Of a stretch of DNA of 64,000 bases, positions 9,961 through 22,009 are shown one piece after another. The notes beneath the pieces were generated by a model. That model saw only the letters and a list, made by a program, of their open reading frames with translations. It did not search any database and was not told where the DNA came from. The stretch comes from Selaginella moellendorffii (taxonomy: Eukaryota > Streptophyta > Lycopodiopsida > Selaginellales > Selaginellaceae). The stretch lies in contig NW_003314275.1 in NCBI RefSeq assembly GCF_000143415.4, positions 2,503,560-2,567,559 on the forward strand, read 5' to 3'. The position numbers and the translations under genes are program-made. Numbering within the stretch: the stretch's first letter is position 1; every line of letters begins with the position of its first letter.

Positions 9961-11160
9961 AAATTCACACTTGAAAGACAATGCTTTTGCACACATAAAA
10001 AATCATTTGTGATATTCCTTATGATGTCAATAGAACTATCATACCTAGGCAAAATGCGCATACTACATACTCACTATCACGAAATTCATTATGCATGTTT
10101 TTGTAAAAGGCATGATATGGCACGTGGTTTTCACCCTTTATTTTATGGTGATTTACCATAGGATAACCACAAAGTGGAATTTAAACCTTCCATATACCAC
10201 ATGTATCCAATGGACAACAAAGTGGAACTCAAGTTTTAAAGCCACTCATTGGGCCACTGAATGAAGATACGGAGCTAAACTCCCAAACTTGCAGCCAATG
10301 AGTGAAAGAATTGGAGTATGGTGTGATTTTTAAGCATTCAGCCCAAAAAGTGAAGAGACAGGAGCATGGAGTGATGTAGGAACAGTTTTAGAGCATTTAA
10401 CATTCTAATATCAAGACTAATATGGAAAACGGACCCAAATAAAGTTTGACACTATTTCAATATACCAGTGGCCTAACGTAAAGATATGGGTATTTCACTA
10501 ATTAGCATGGTATGGAATTTGGACTTAAACCCAAGTTGGATGCAGAACAAAGATACGCATGCAAATAAAAGTTAAATTATGCCTTAAGTTAGTCGGCCAT
10601 GCCTAACTTACCCACTATCCCTACTATATATTTGGAACCTTTGATAGCCCCCCCTTCTTGAGGAACATATACTTTGGGCTTTCAACTTTAACTACCCTTA
10701 GTACCAAGAGTTAGTCTCTAGAACTAACTTGAAATTTATTAAATATGGAATGTCTTTAGATTGCAAATATGAATACGAGACCAATACTATTATGGTCAGA
10801 ATAATCTCTACATTCTGTAGATATGCCAAATAAGTAGATTTAGACACTTTCTATAAATAGCATTTGGAACCGAATGGTACTAACAGAAGGCATATGATAG
10901 TGAGGGTGTTTGGCAGACACGGTAAACTATCATTTGGCAAATATTGAGGGACTAAGCAAAAATTTTACGAGGGTTCCCAACATTAGTAAGTGCAAGTCAA
11001 TGAATGAGTTTCTCTAACCAAGTCAAGTATGTTTGACTAATAGCACTTAGGAATTCCATCCTGATGCTCATCTGGTCAAGTTCATACGTAAAGACCAGTT
11101 TCTTAATTAGCTTAGGCGAAGACTGAAAAAAAAGGTTTAGCAATACTGCTTGCCGTCGTG
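9930..11160 (+). repeat. 1.2-kb repeat family, copy B
   Basis: Aligns along its length with copy A: ATGCTTTTGCACACA near 9,980, AGCCCCCCCTTCTTGAGG near 10,645, GTGTTTGGCAGAC near 10,905, TTGCCGTCGTGGCAATAA near 11,150. From about 10,860 it is continuous with the longer direct repeat that recurs at 18,786-20,700. Confidence 0.65.
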
Positions 11161-12731
11161 GCAATAAAGAAAGAATATCCAAAAGAACTAGCCAATAAAT
11201 AACTTTTAATACTTGAAGTCACTTTCACGATAGTCCACATCATAACTTGGAAAATGAGAAAGTTTAGAAATTAGATAAAATATGAAATACCTACTCATCT
11301 TTTTAGGCTTACTTTGAATGCCCTTAATATCGATGACAATAGGATCCATGATGCATTCGAAGGAAAATGACTTGAAATAAACTTTTGCTACATACATCAT
11401 AAGCTCATACATCCAGTTGGGGTTGTTTAGTAAGATAAAAATGACATAGTTAACTTCGAGTAAAAATGTTTATAACAAAAAGAATATATCACACAGGTGG
11501 TCGAGTGTGAGAAAGTTTCTAGTCCTTGACTTTCCCATCAATTATTGAAGACTATTTAGAAAGTTGAAGAGAATGAAGTTTGCAAGGGCTTTTATAATAT
11601 CTTTTAACACTAATGGTCGAACTAATGTTGTATTTCCATGTTCATGTCTTCTTTTGTGAAAGATGTCAGTAATCTACTATAGAAGCCAATGAAGACACCC
11701 ACAATGCCTTGATGTGTTATTGGGAAAACAAGACAAACCTATAGAAGAGTCATATGAATAAAAAAGCTACCATCTTATGATTGTTTGATAGTGAAATTAG
11801 AGCTTGATCTTGGTTATCAAATGGTGGAATATGAGTTTGATTCAAAGCTTCTTTATCCTCATCTCCATTGTCACTACATCATATCATTGAATTTGAACTT
11901 CTCATAAGGTCACCAAACCCAATACTATTTAAACCCAAAGAAATTTAACCCCAAATAACCTACTAATTGGGAAAAAATGGTGCCCTTTATATTTGAACCT
12001 TTATAAATTATTTCTCAAATTAGTTTACAATGTACCACACTTCCTTGCAAATTCACGCCCTCCTGAAAAGTTGAGAACTGCAACTCTCCTCAAGAGCCCC
12101 ACTTTTTGATATTAAATATCCCAATACACTACTCACAAATTGCGTGATATAGATAACCCTCTTTATCATGTTTTCAAATACTTTTGACAGTTTTTTCTCT
12201 CTGTTCATCAAGTAGATATTGAGGAACTCTAGAGTCTCTATTTGTTTTTTGTATAGAAATTAATTTTGCGATATTGTAAATCATATCATCTAGAGTTTTA
12301 TTCACTACAAAAGTAATATGTGTAATTGAGAAAAATGAAGCATGCAATAAGAAATTTATATTTGTGAGTATAAAGTTTAGCTATACTCTCTAGCCACTCC
12401 AACTTGTGATTGTCTGTAATACATACTAGTTTCTTCAACTTTGAAGACTTTACATATTGAATTTTATACTTAATTTGTAAAAACTTAGCCAAGAGCTCTT
12501 CTTGACTCTTCTCTAGATACACAAGTTCATATACATCTTGCTTAACCTTTACTAAAGAATAGAAACTAGAAAAATAAAAATAAAGTGAAGGAAAGATATA
12601 TCTTATAGCACACCATAAGCATAAAATTGATTGGGTTGTTGAACCAGATCATACCATCATTTCGAGTCTATAAGTGTTGAACAAGTGTTGCAAGATCATC
12701 ACAATAATATTGTTAGATATCATCCTCACTC
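10860..12731 (+). repeat. 1.9-kb direct repeat, copy 1 (interrupted by a chromovirus)
   Basis: Matches 18,786-20,700 in the same orientation, including CACATCATAACTTGGAAAATG near 11,235 and 19,165 and TTGATTGGGTTGTTGAACCAG near 12,630 and 20,600. Similarity stops at CACTC (12,727-12,731), exactly where the chromovirus LTR begins. Copy 2 continues uninterrupted past its own CACTC. The left copy is therefore the one disrupted by the insertion. No gene is visible in it. Confidence 0.75.
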
Positions 12732-13092
12732 TGTCAAGACCCCCAACAAGATCAAGACTCGAAAATGCAGAAAACAAAGAGAAAAGCTAGTGGAAACGAA
12801 GAAAATGCCTTAGACTGGCGTTAATTTAGATTGTGGAGAAATGGAACAAGGCTAACCTATATATATTATAGGTTGATGAAGCTCCACCACTTTTGGATCG
12901 AAGACGGCCTAAATATAGCTAAGGTCGAGGAGGTGCCATGTCATCATCAAGAATGTGGCTCGAGATTTAGGAATTGTACGGGAAATCAGAGAGTCAGGAA
13001 TAGGGAAGTGTCTTGAGAGTCAAGAATATGGTCTATAGGTCAGGAATCCAGCGAGAGTCAAGAATGTGGCAGGAATTGGGGGATTCCTAACA
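12732..13092 (-). repeat. 3' LTR of the chromovirus (361 bp)
   Basis: In element orientation it begins TGTTAGGAATCC and ends GTCTTGACA, the usual TG...CA ends. It follows directly after a purine-rich tract, and its outer end coincides with the point where the direct repeat is interrupted (CACTC). A second copy was not found, so a target-site duplication could not be checked. Confidence 0.75.
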
Positions 13093-13110
13093 ACACCTCC
13101 TCCTCAAGAA
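13093..13110 (-). other. Polypurine tract of the chromovirus
   Basis: On the minus strand the bases before the LTR read CTTGAGGAGGAGGTGT, a purine-rich primer site for plus-strand DNA synthesis at the expected position. Confidence 0.6.
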
Positions 13111-13388
13111 CGAATGGAACGAGGATGTGAATGAGAACAAAGAGGAGGATGAGATGGGCAGTGAAGGACAGAAGATGGAGAAAAAGAATGAGGATTGGGA
13201 CGAAAAGGATAGCGGCAGTGGAAGTCCCAAACAAGGTCAAGAGAATGAATTAGGTTGTATGCAGGTTCCCAAGTGCGTTTCTCAGGTCCGTAACCCTTCC
13301 AATCTACCAGATAGTAGAGTTTAGACTGTGAGATCTTGGAATCAAGGATGTCCTGAACCTCGTACTCACACCCATCCTCGAGCTGCAT
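13104..13388 (-). pseudogene. Chromodomain at the pol C-terminus
   Basis: Reads as a chromodomain: YEVQDILDS, then YYLVDWKGYGPEKRTWEP and a C-terminal helix ending FHCRYP. The aromatic residues that cage methyl-lysine in chromodomains (Tyr near the start, Trp in DWKGY, Trp in TWEP) appear to be present. In chromoviruses this domain sits after integrase and directs insertion, typically to H3K9-methylated chromatin. The link to integrase passes through a frame change between 13,304 and 13,732. Confidence 0.88.
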
Positions 13389-13673
13389 TGGTGGAGGCGG
13401 AGAAATGACCCAATTTGGAATAGGACTGGGAATATAAGGCTCAAGGAGAGAGGTGCAAAAAACGGGGTGAATTTGATATGAGGAAGGAAGTGCAAGGCGA
13501 TAAGTGACAGGATTAATGATGGCAGTGATAGGGAAAGGACCGAGGCATTTGAAATTAAGTTTGGGACATGGCCTGGTGGTGGAGATATTTTGCCTGAAGA
13601 GCCAAACTTTATCCCCGATATTATAAGGGGGACAATCCTGACGATGGACATTGGCAAATGTTTTGTGAGATTC

Positions 13674-14981
13674 CTAAGCATGATGGAGGTGGAAGGAGAT
13701 GGAGTTGTGGATTTCCTGGAGGTTGGAGACAAATGCCTCAGAGCGGGGATTTAAACGAGAGGATTCGGATGAAGAAGGAAGTGAGAGATTGAATCGGGGA
13801 TTTCGGCCAGAGTTCGCAAAGAAGGGGGAAACTCGAAGGGAGGAGTGAACAGAATTGTTATAGGAGAACTCAACAAGGGGAAGGATATTGAACCAATCAT
13901 CCTGATGATAGTTGATAAAGCATCTCAGGAATTGTTTCAACATCTGAATCATTCGCTTGGACTGTCCATCAGTTTGAGGATGATACGCCAAAGAGAGGTT
14001 GGCCTTCACTCCAAGCAGCTACAAGAACCGTTGCCAGAAATGAAAGATGAATTGATGTCCCCGATCCGAAACCACATCTACAGGAATCCCATGAAGTCGG
14101 AAAATTTCCCTGAATACCAGTTTTGCCATGTCCTTGCCCGAAAACTCCTTGGTACATGGCAAGAAGTGTGCCATCTTTGTGAAGAGATCGACTATGACTA
14201 AAATGCCTTTGAAGCCTCCAAAACTCGGAAGATCACTCAAGAAATCCATGGAGATGGATTCCCAAGGACCTGAAGGGACCAGGAGGGAACGAAGCAAACC
14301 TGAAGGAAAGTGGCGAGGTACTTTATTCCGGGCGCAAGTGTCATAGGAGGTAACAAAAGCTTTGATGTAGTCATCCATGTGAGGCCACCAAAAGTCTTGT
14401 GCAACCAGCTCATAGGTTTTCACAATGCCGAAGTGACCAGCAGTCAGGCTATTGTGGCACGCCATCAGGGCCAACCTTCGAGCATCACCTTTAGGAACGT
14501 AAAGTTGCTCCCCATGGTACAACAAGCCATCTAAGAACTCGAACTCATCAAATCGCTGGTAGTCGGGAGTCACTAGGTGTCTAGCTTGAAGATGGGGGAA
14601 AATGTCGCTGGCAAGGTCGTCGGATTGAAGATCGTTTCTGATCGCATCCATCAAGGAGGAGTCCTGAGGGACCAGGGAAATTGCCATAACTTGAAGCCGA
14701 TCAGGACCAAGGATAACCTGATCCTGTTGATCGAAGGCAGGATTACAAGGCCTGAGACTGAGATAGGAGCACCTTAAAAGAGCATCAGGAAAGCCTTGAA
14801 GCTTTCCAGGTCTGTACTTGATAACAAAGTCAAATTGACTCAGGAATTGTGCCCACCTTGCCTGACGATGGCTCAAAACTCGGGAAGTGGCAAAGCATTC
14901 GAGATTTTTGTGATCCGTCCAGACCGTTGTTTGATGGCTTGCCCCCTCCAAGAAATGATGCCACTCTCCAAAGGAATCCAC
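13674..14981 (-). pseudogene. RNase H end plus integrase, with in-frame stop
   Basis: From 14,981 downward the frame starts within RNase H (WTDHKNLECF, then FVIKYRPGKLQGFPDAL). It continues into the integrase zinc domain (HNSLTAGHFG, later SYDTCARNK) and the catalytic core with Asp in SMDFLSDLP and Asp in VVSDRGHQF. A TAG near 14,016 interrupts the same frame, which resumes to 13,674 with the QTDGQSKRMIQ segment. There the usual catalytic Glu is Lys (codon AAG), and the first Cys of the zinc CxxC is Tyr. The integrase is therefore dead. Confidence 0.88.
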
Positions 14982-15443
14982 GATGGCAAGGAGCTCCTTG
15001 TTGTGGATTTCGTAATTGATCTCCGCAGGCTAGAATTTATGAGAATAGAAAGCGACCGGATGAAATTACTGATCCGCTCTGAATTGAGACAACACAGCAC
15101 TGATGGCAAAATTGGAGGTGTCAGCCTCGATGAAGAAAGGTTGTGAGGGATCAGCGTGGATCAAGATGGGAGCAGAATTAAAGGCTGCCTTGAGTGTGTC
15201 GAAGGCTTGCTAGGCAGCAGCAGACCAAGAGAAGGGAACATCCTTGCAAGTGAGATGCATGAGAGGAAGGACAATGTTAGAGTTGTGATCAATGAATTTG
15301 CGGTAGAAGTTGGCGAAGCCAAGGAAAACCTGAACGTCCGACATTGATTGTGGAGGCTCCTATTCAAGAATAGTCTTGACTTTGGTAAGATCCATCATGA
15401 TGCCCTTAGAAGTGACAATGTACCCAAGGAACTCCACAGACTC

Positions 15444-15890
15444 CTAATCGAAGGAACATTTCTTAAGTTTCGCGTATAGGCCATGTTCCCACAGCTTCAC
15501 CAGCACCTTGCGCACATACTTGTCGTGCTCCTCTTGAGTTTTTGAGTAGATGAGGATGTCGTCGAGGTAGACGATCACCATTTGATCAAGAAACTCCTGA
15601 AAGATGTCGTTCGCCATGTGTTGAAAAACTGCTGGAGCATTTGTCAAGCTAAATGGCATGATAGTGTACTTGAAGTGGCCATAGCGGGTTCGAAACGTAG
15701 TCTTCCATTCGTCACCAGGCCGGATCCGGATCAGGTTGTATGCTCCACGAAGGTCGATCTTGGTGAAGAAGTGGGCACCACCGAGGCGTTCCAATAGGTC
15801 CAAGATCAGGGGCAGCAGATAACGGTTCCAAATAGTCAGCATGTTCAAACCTCAGGAGTTGATGACTAGCTGCAAACTCCCATCCTTCTT
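15444..15890 (-). pseudogene. Reverse transcriptase core of the chromovirus
   Basis: Contains [14 protein letters not shown] and the catalytic [12 protein letters not shown] (YLDD at about 15,559-15,570), followed by the thumb-start [11 protein letters not shown]. An in-frame TGA near 15,853 separates this from the upstream FVKKKDGSLQLVIN finger segment. The catalytic Asp pair is intact, unlike the integrase. Confidence 0.88.
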
Positions 15891-16083
15891 CTTGACAAAG
15901 AAGACAAGCGCTCCAGTCGGGGATTGTGAATGCTGAATGTACCCTGAGGCAAGATTCTCATCCACATACCCTTTGAGGGCCTTAAGCTTGGACGGAGATA
16001 ACCCTTAGATAAGCCCCCACGGAAGTGACGCTCTTTCCTGTAAATCAATAAGACAATCATAAGGCTAATGAACAAGTAGTGCA

Positions 16084-17062
16084 TTAGCTTTTTTTCTTGT
16101 CAAACACATCCCCAAAATCATGATACTTCTCAGGAAGACTGACAAGAGAAACATGCAAAGCAAAAAGGAAAATAGGTTCTTCATGAAGAAGTTCTTTCAT
16201 AGTGATTGTGTGGAGATAGGAGGAGGCACGACTAAATGGAATGATGAGACGAGGATATTGTCCAGTGTAAGATGGAAGAGAGGGAAAAGAAGAGGGTGAA
16301 AACTTCGTAGAGTCAAGAACAAAACCCCAATTTGAGTTGAGGGAACTTTTCTTGAGTTGGACTCGATGAACAGTAGGGGAAGCTATGGGAGATGGTGACG
16401 TGGGAGAGATGTGCTGTAATTCCTTCCAACATATGTGAGGCTGGTGTAGTTGGAACCAAGGAAGGCCGAGCACCACAAAGGAGGACTTGCTATTGATGAT
16501 GTTGAAGGTGATATCGGTGACGGTGGACCTAATGTGTACTCGAATAGGCAACGTTTCCTAAGGCCAGAAGATGGAGACACAAAATGTCCGCCGATGCCTT
16601 CAACCCTTAAATCCCGTATGGTAGGAGAAAGAGGAACATGATATCGGGCAACAAAGTCTGTGTCCATGAAGTAGGAAGTTGCACCCGAGTCCAATAGCAC
16701 CAGAGCCTTGAGTCTTGATTGTCCGGTGAAAGAAACGAGACATAGAATGAGGAAGTTGTGGGAATTGGTGGTGGCTTTGATGAAAGGTGGTGAGGAGCTT
16801 GATAAAGAAGAAAAGTGATTTTTATTCGGGGAGTCCAAATAGACAGCTCCTATTCTGTTTGGACAGGGTCGTTTCCCGACTACAACAGAGGTGGACCTTG
16901 AGGTAGAGTGAACTCGAGCAGTCGGGGAGGCTTCTTGGGACACACAGCTGCTTTGTGATTAGGATCAACATAGTAGAGGCAAAGATTATGAGATATTCGA
17001 CGTTGCTTCTTAGTAGGACTCAACTTCCCTCTGATGAGTCGGGGAGTACTAGAAATATCCAT
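16084..17062 (-). pseudogene. Zinc-knuckle remnant and protease of the chromovirus
   Basis: Near 17,000 the frame reads CLYYVDPNHKAAVC, a CCHC knuckle with its second Cys replaced by Tyr. At about 16,680-16,710 the protease motif LVLLDSGATSYFMD follows. Near 16,480 VVLGLPWF matches the second part of the protease fold. Toward 16,084 the frame reaches LPEKYHDFGDVF, the typical segment just before reverse transcriptase. A frame change occurs between the two ORFs covering this span. Confidence 0.82.
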
Positions 17063-17155
17063 CGGGACCGGAGTAGTAAGTTTGGGAGTATGCCCCGAAG
17101 ACTCAAGCTGGGATTCCTAAGTCTGGGACGGAAAAACGGCGGTGCGGCGACTTTC

Positions 17156-17400
17156 CTAATGATGTTCAAAGAGACGATTGTCACATTGAACAGCTTTGTT
17201 GATGGCATTTGATAGGTCCGTGGGATCCTCCATGGTGAGCAAAAAATCCTTGACACCATTGTTAAGGCTGAAACGAAATTGATCAATCAGGGCCCGCTCA
17301 TCCCACTGAGTGTCCAAGGCAAAGAGTTGAAACTCTACAGCATAGATCGAGGCAAGACAAAACCCCTGAGAGAGACCCTTTGTGTTAATCTCATTTCGGT
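17156..17400 (-). pseudogene. Truncated gag of the chromovirus
   Basis: Reads ALIDQFRFSLNNGVKDFLL and KAVQCDNRLFE, standard for chromovirus Gag just before the zinc knuckle. Upstream of about 17,400 the sequence switches abruptly to a reversed copy of the 1.2-kb repeat family, so the N-terminal part of gag and the 5' LTR are missing. Confidence 0.8.
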
Positions 17401-17815
17401 CCCAAATGCTATTTATGGAAAGTGTCCAGATTTGCTCATTTGGCATATCTACAGAATGTAGAGATTGTCCTAAATACAATGGTATTCATCCCATGTCCAA
17501 ATTCGCAATCTAGGGACATTCCATATTTAGTAAGTTTCGAGCTTGTCCTAGAAACTAACTCTTGATACTAAGGGAGGCTTGGGGTGAAAGCCCAAAGCAT
17601 GTGTTCCTCAAGGGCGGGGGGGGGTTCCAAATGTATAGTAGGGATAGTGGGTGGGTTGGGCATGGCCGACTAACCTGAGGCATAGTTTAGCTCCTACTTG
17701 CGTGCTTGTCCTTGTTCTGTGTCTGACTTGGGTCTAAGCCCAAGTTCCATTCCATGCTAGCTGGTGGAGTACCCATATCCTCGCGTTAAGCCATTGGTAT
17801 GCCGAAATAGTGCAG
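17400..17815 (-). repeat. 1.2-kb repeat family, copy C (reversed)
   Basis: Reverse complement of copy A from about 5,640 to 6,020, including TCTAGGGACATTCC, TGAAAGCCCAAAGC, a G-run at about 17,613-17,625 matching the C-run of other copies, and GGCATGGCCGACTAAC. It is fused directly to the truncated gag. Confidence 0.65.
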
Positions 17816-18150
17816 ATAGCAAGGGTGTTTGGCAGACATGGTAAACTATCATGTAGCGATATTGAGGGACTAATCTCAATACGCGAGGGTTCTTATCACT
17901 AGCAAGTGCAAAAGAAAACGAGACGGGAACTCCTTACCGGGCTAAGTATGCTTAGCTAATAACACATAGGAATTCCATCCTTATGCTCATCCGGTCTAAG
18001 TACACTCAAAATTCCCAGTTAACTCCACTAGTACAAGAGGGACTAATAAAGGGTCTAGCAATACCGACCTCCTGCCATCGTGGCAGTAAGGTAAGAGTGT
18101 CCGCAAGGACTAGTCGACAGGTAACTTTCGATACCCGAAGTCACATTCGC
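17816..18150 (+). repeat. 1.2-kb repeat family, copy D (3' part)
   Basis: Direct-orientation match to the 3' third of the family: AGCAAGGGTGTTTGGCAGAC near 17,818, CTAGCAATACCGACCTCC near 18,055, CATCGTGGCAGTAAGG near 18,077. It adjoins reversed copy C, giving a head-to-tail junction. Confidence 0.6.
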
Positions 18151-18785
18151 GACAGTTACACAGGATTTTGAGGCCCACAGTGGGGATGTGCTCCACTGGT
18201 TCGAGGGAGCGAGGGGTCCTGCTTAGGGCCCAGCCCTGCGACACATCAGGTGCAAAGGACGACATGGTTGGGGGATTCAGGTCCACTAAGATGTGACTAG
18301 AGTGGAGATAGGAGTCCCTGTGTAGGAGGCACTTGGCCATGCTTGATGGGTGGTATGGCGTGCAATGAGAGTCCAAGCCCTTTGGGAAGCATGTAACCGG
18401 GCGCACTTCGACGGGACATAGGTCAAAGTATCACAGGTACTGGCAGAATGGTGGAGACTTACACTGGGGGCAGTACAACTTCACCATGCTATCCTCCAAG
18501 ACAGGAGGAAGCTTGAGAGGCTCGAGGAGTGGCAGAAAGCATGGCTACCATGTTTCGGTGAAGGAGACCACAATAAGGTTCATTGGAAATGGCGCCCCTT
18601 GGAGTCAATCTTGTAGTCAGCACAAAGGGGGGACTTAGATCTGGATGCGATACGATGAAGGCAATAGCAGCCGCTTGTACTGTAGGCTTAGTCTCACTTT
18701 AGATGAGGGAGATCTCCACTAGATAGTGTGACCTTTGGGTAGCATGCCTGGTTTTTGTATTAATCCTTACGGGACATTGGGGAAT
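18151..18785. other. Unassigned DNA between repeat copies
   Basis: GC content is higher than in the flanks, but there is no ORF I can identify. It could be retroelement leader or gag-derived sequence. No motif supports this. Confidence 0.3.
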
Positions 18786-20700
18786 GTACATACATGTTTC
18801 ATTGAATGGTATTAACAGAAAGTGTATGATAGCAAGGGTGTTTGGCAAACACGGTAAGTTATCATCTGACAAATATTGAGGGACCAAGCTTAATATCATA
18901 GGGGTTTCCCAACACTAGTAAGTGCAAGTCAATGAATGAGTTTCTTTAACTAAGTCAAATATATTTTACTAATAGCACTTAGGAATTCTGTCTTGATGCT
19001 CATTTAGTCAAGTGCATACGCAAAGACTAATTTCTTAACTAGCTTAGGCGGAGATTGAAAAAAAGGGTCCAACAATATTGACCTCTTGCTATTATGGTAG
19101 TAAGGAAAGAATATCCACAAGGATTAACTAACAGGTAACTTTCGATACCTAAAGTCACATTTGCAACAGTTCACATCATAACTTGGAAAATGAGAAAGTT
19201 TAGAAATTAAATAAAAATATGAAATATCTACTCACCTTTTCAGACTTACTTTGAATGCCCCTAATATTGATGTTAATAGGATCCATGATGCATTCAGAGG
19301 AGAATGACTTGAAATAAACTTCTGCTACACATATCATAAGCTCATACATTCAGTTGGGGTCATTTAATAAGATAAAAATGATATAGCCAACTTCGTATAG
19401 AAATGTTTATGACAAGAAGAATATATCACACAAGTGGTTAGATGTGAGAAAGTTTCTAGTCCTCAACTTTCCCATCAATATTTGAAAACTATTTGGAAAG
19501 TTGAAGAGAATAAAGTTTGCAAGGGCTTTTATATCTTTTAGCACTAATGGTCAAACTGGTGTTGTATTTCCATATTCATGTCGTCTTTTGTGAAAGATAT
19601 CAACAATTTACTGTAGGAGCCAATAAAGACACCCACAATGCCTCGATATGTTATCGGCTATAGAAGAGTTATATGAATAAGAAATCTTACTATCATATAA
19701 TCATTTGGTAGTGAAATTAGAACTTGATCCTGGTTATCAGGTGGTGGAATATAAGTTTGATTTAGAACTTCCTTATCCTCATCTCCATTGTCACTTGCAT
19801 CGTCATTGAATTTAAACTTCCCATGAGGTCACTTAGCCCAGTACTATTCAAACCTAAAGACATTTAACTCCAAATAACCTAAGACCTTTAATCAATTGGA
19901 AAAAAGAGTGCACTTTTATTCATGGGTTTTTTCCCTTTATATTTGAACCTTTATAGATTATCTCTCAAGTCATTCTCTTTAATTACTTACAATCCACCAC
20001 ACTTCTTTGTAAATTCACACCTTTGTGAGAAGTTGAGAACTGCAACTCTCCCTAAGAGCCCCACTCTTTGATACTAAATATCCCAAGACCTTGCTCACAG
20101 TTTGCATGATATAGATAACCCTGCTTATCATGTTCTCAAATACTTTTAACAGTCTTTTTTCTTTGTTCATCAAGTAGACATTGGGGAACTTTAGAGTCTC
20201 TATCTGTTATTTATATGGAAATCAATTTTGTGATATTGTAAATCATATCATTTAAAGTTTTGTTCACTACAAAAGCAATATGTGTAATTGAGAAAAATGA
20301 AGCACACAATAAGAAATTTATATTTGTGAGTATAAAGTTTAGTTATACTCTTTAGTTGCTCCTTTGGCCTATGATTGTTTGTAATGCATACTAGTGTCTT
20401 CAACTTTAAAGACTTTACATATTGAATTTTATACTCAATTTGTAAAAACTCAGCCAAGAGCTCTTTTCAACCCTTCTCCATATACACAAGTTCATATACA
20501 TCTTGCTTGACCTTTACTAAAGGATAGAAACAAAAAAAATATAAATAATCCCTTATAAAGTGAAGGAAAGACATACCTTATAGCACATCATAAACATAAA
20601 ATTGATTGGGTTGTTGAACCAGATCATACCATCATTTTGAGTTTATAAGTATTGCAAGATCATCACAATAATATTGTCAGATATCATCCTCACTCAACTT
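18786..20700 (+). repeat. 1.9-kb direct repeat, copy 2
   Basis: Begins with repeat-family 3' sequence (GTGTTTGGCAAAC near 18,838) and continues through AT-rich non-coding DNA matching 10,860-12,731. It continues past CACTC near 20,696 into AACTTTACC, showing the uninterrupted state of the chromovirus insertion point. No gene seen. Confidence 0.75.
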
Positions 20701-20905
20701 TACCAAAAACTATAGTTCTTTGATGTCATGAACAAAGTTCTACTTTTGGACAAAAAATTATCTAAGTCTACATTCAAACATGACAAAGCAAGTGAAAGTG
20801 GAGTTGAAAGCAAAATTTTAACAAACTTATATATTGATCTTTTGGCAGGCTAAGACATGTCTATTGACATCCAAAAGAAGCTACATAATTACGGTTACTG
20901 TCAAT
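20700..20905. other. Short spacer inside the right arm, no gene seen
   Basis: AT-rich sequence joining the direct repeat to the inner end of the right arm. It has no counterpart in the left arm, which is interrupted at the corresponding point. No motif recognised. Confidence 0.4.
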
Positions 20906-21932
20906 AATTTAGAATATTATCCTTGCAAGCTATCAAGTCTCAGGATGGCTAATAAGCATGTTATTGAATTCAAAAGACATCCTTTTCCAAATAGGATCTT
21001 TGCATTTCATGATCTCGAGTGTGACGGTAACAATTTTTATTATTCCTAGCTTGCAAAAAGCATATTACTACCCTTGGTGACCTAAAGCTCCTTTTAAAAG
21101 TGTTTGAATTAGTATTTGGATATTCAATGAAATATCTAAATAATCAGGTGCAAAAAGATTAATATTTGTGTCTACAAATATAGATTCATTCAACTTGAAA
21201 CAATACAAAATAGTGTTAGAAAAATATTTATTGATATGATATATTTGAATGGAATGTAGATCAGATTTAGTTTTAAAACTTACAAATATCTAATTAAAAA
21301 ACTAGAATTTTTTTATTTATTAGTTTATTAAGTTATATGTTAACTTAAATATTACTTATTTATTTGGTTAATATAAACTGAGGATTTTTGTTTTGTGCCT
21401 TGTAGCAATTGCCTAATATGTGTTTACATATTAAACTGTATTTTACACCACTTACTGAATTTTAAATGTATTTTATAAAATATAGAAGATAAACAATAAT
21501 GCTAAAATTTAATTTAACTCAATGAATTTTAGAGTTAAATGAAATTAGGTGGGAAACTTATAACTATTTTTAAGTTATAGTTTATTCAACTTGAGTTTAG
21601 AAGTTGATACAAATGGAAAAATTTAATACAAAAATAATATATTGTCCTAGGTTAATTGTTCATCAATTTTTAATTTATAACTTAGTGATTGTGAGTAATA
21701 TATTTACAAACTTTTTTGGTTAAATAATGATCAGCCCTAAAGTGGTTGATGATATGCTAGTCTACTTACATATAGTAGCATTGTAGTAGTTTCGATTTTC
21801 TTTCAGCCCTCTCACCATTTTGCTTGTTCTATTATAATTGATTTTTTGTCGTAAATGATGCTCTTGCTCTTCATTACAAATATAGTTCTTCAACCACAAA
21901 AAGATTCTCCAGGCTTCAACTGCTAGAGTCAT

Positions 21933-22009
21933 TCCACTGCATATCCAGCCAACACAAAGCTATCTCGACTTCCACTGCATATCCAGCCAACACGAAGCTA
22001 TCTCGACCT
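21933..22009. repeat. 38-bp tandem duplication unique to the right arm
   Basis: TTCCACTGCATATCCAGCCA and the following bases occur twice in tandem here, differing by one base. The corresponding part of the left arm (about 4,040-4,090) has one copy. Confidence 0.75.

Larger units (their letters stand above)
12732..17400 (-). mobile_element. Decayed chromovirus (Ty3/gypsy with chromodomain), minus strand
   Basis: Read on the minus strand this element has, in order, truncated gag (to 17,400), a zinc-knuckle remnant (about 17,000), protease (16.4-16.9 kb), reverse transcriptase (15.4-15.9 kb), RNase H (about 14.8-15.4 kb), integrase (13.7-14.6 kb), a C-terminal chromodomain (13.1-13.4 kb), a polypurine tract and one LTR (12,732-13,092). 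The chromodomain places it among the chromoviruses, which often insert in heterochromatin. The 5' LTR and the start of gag are missing, replaced at about 17,400 by a reversed copy of the 1.2-kb repeat family. Stops and lost catalytic residues make it inactive. Confidence 0.88.
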
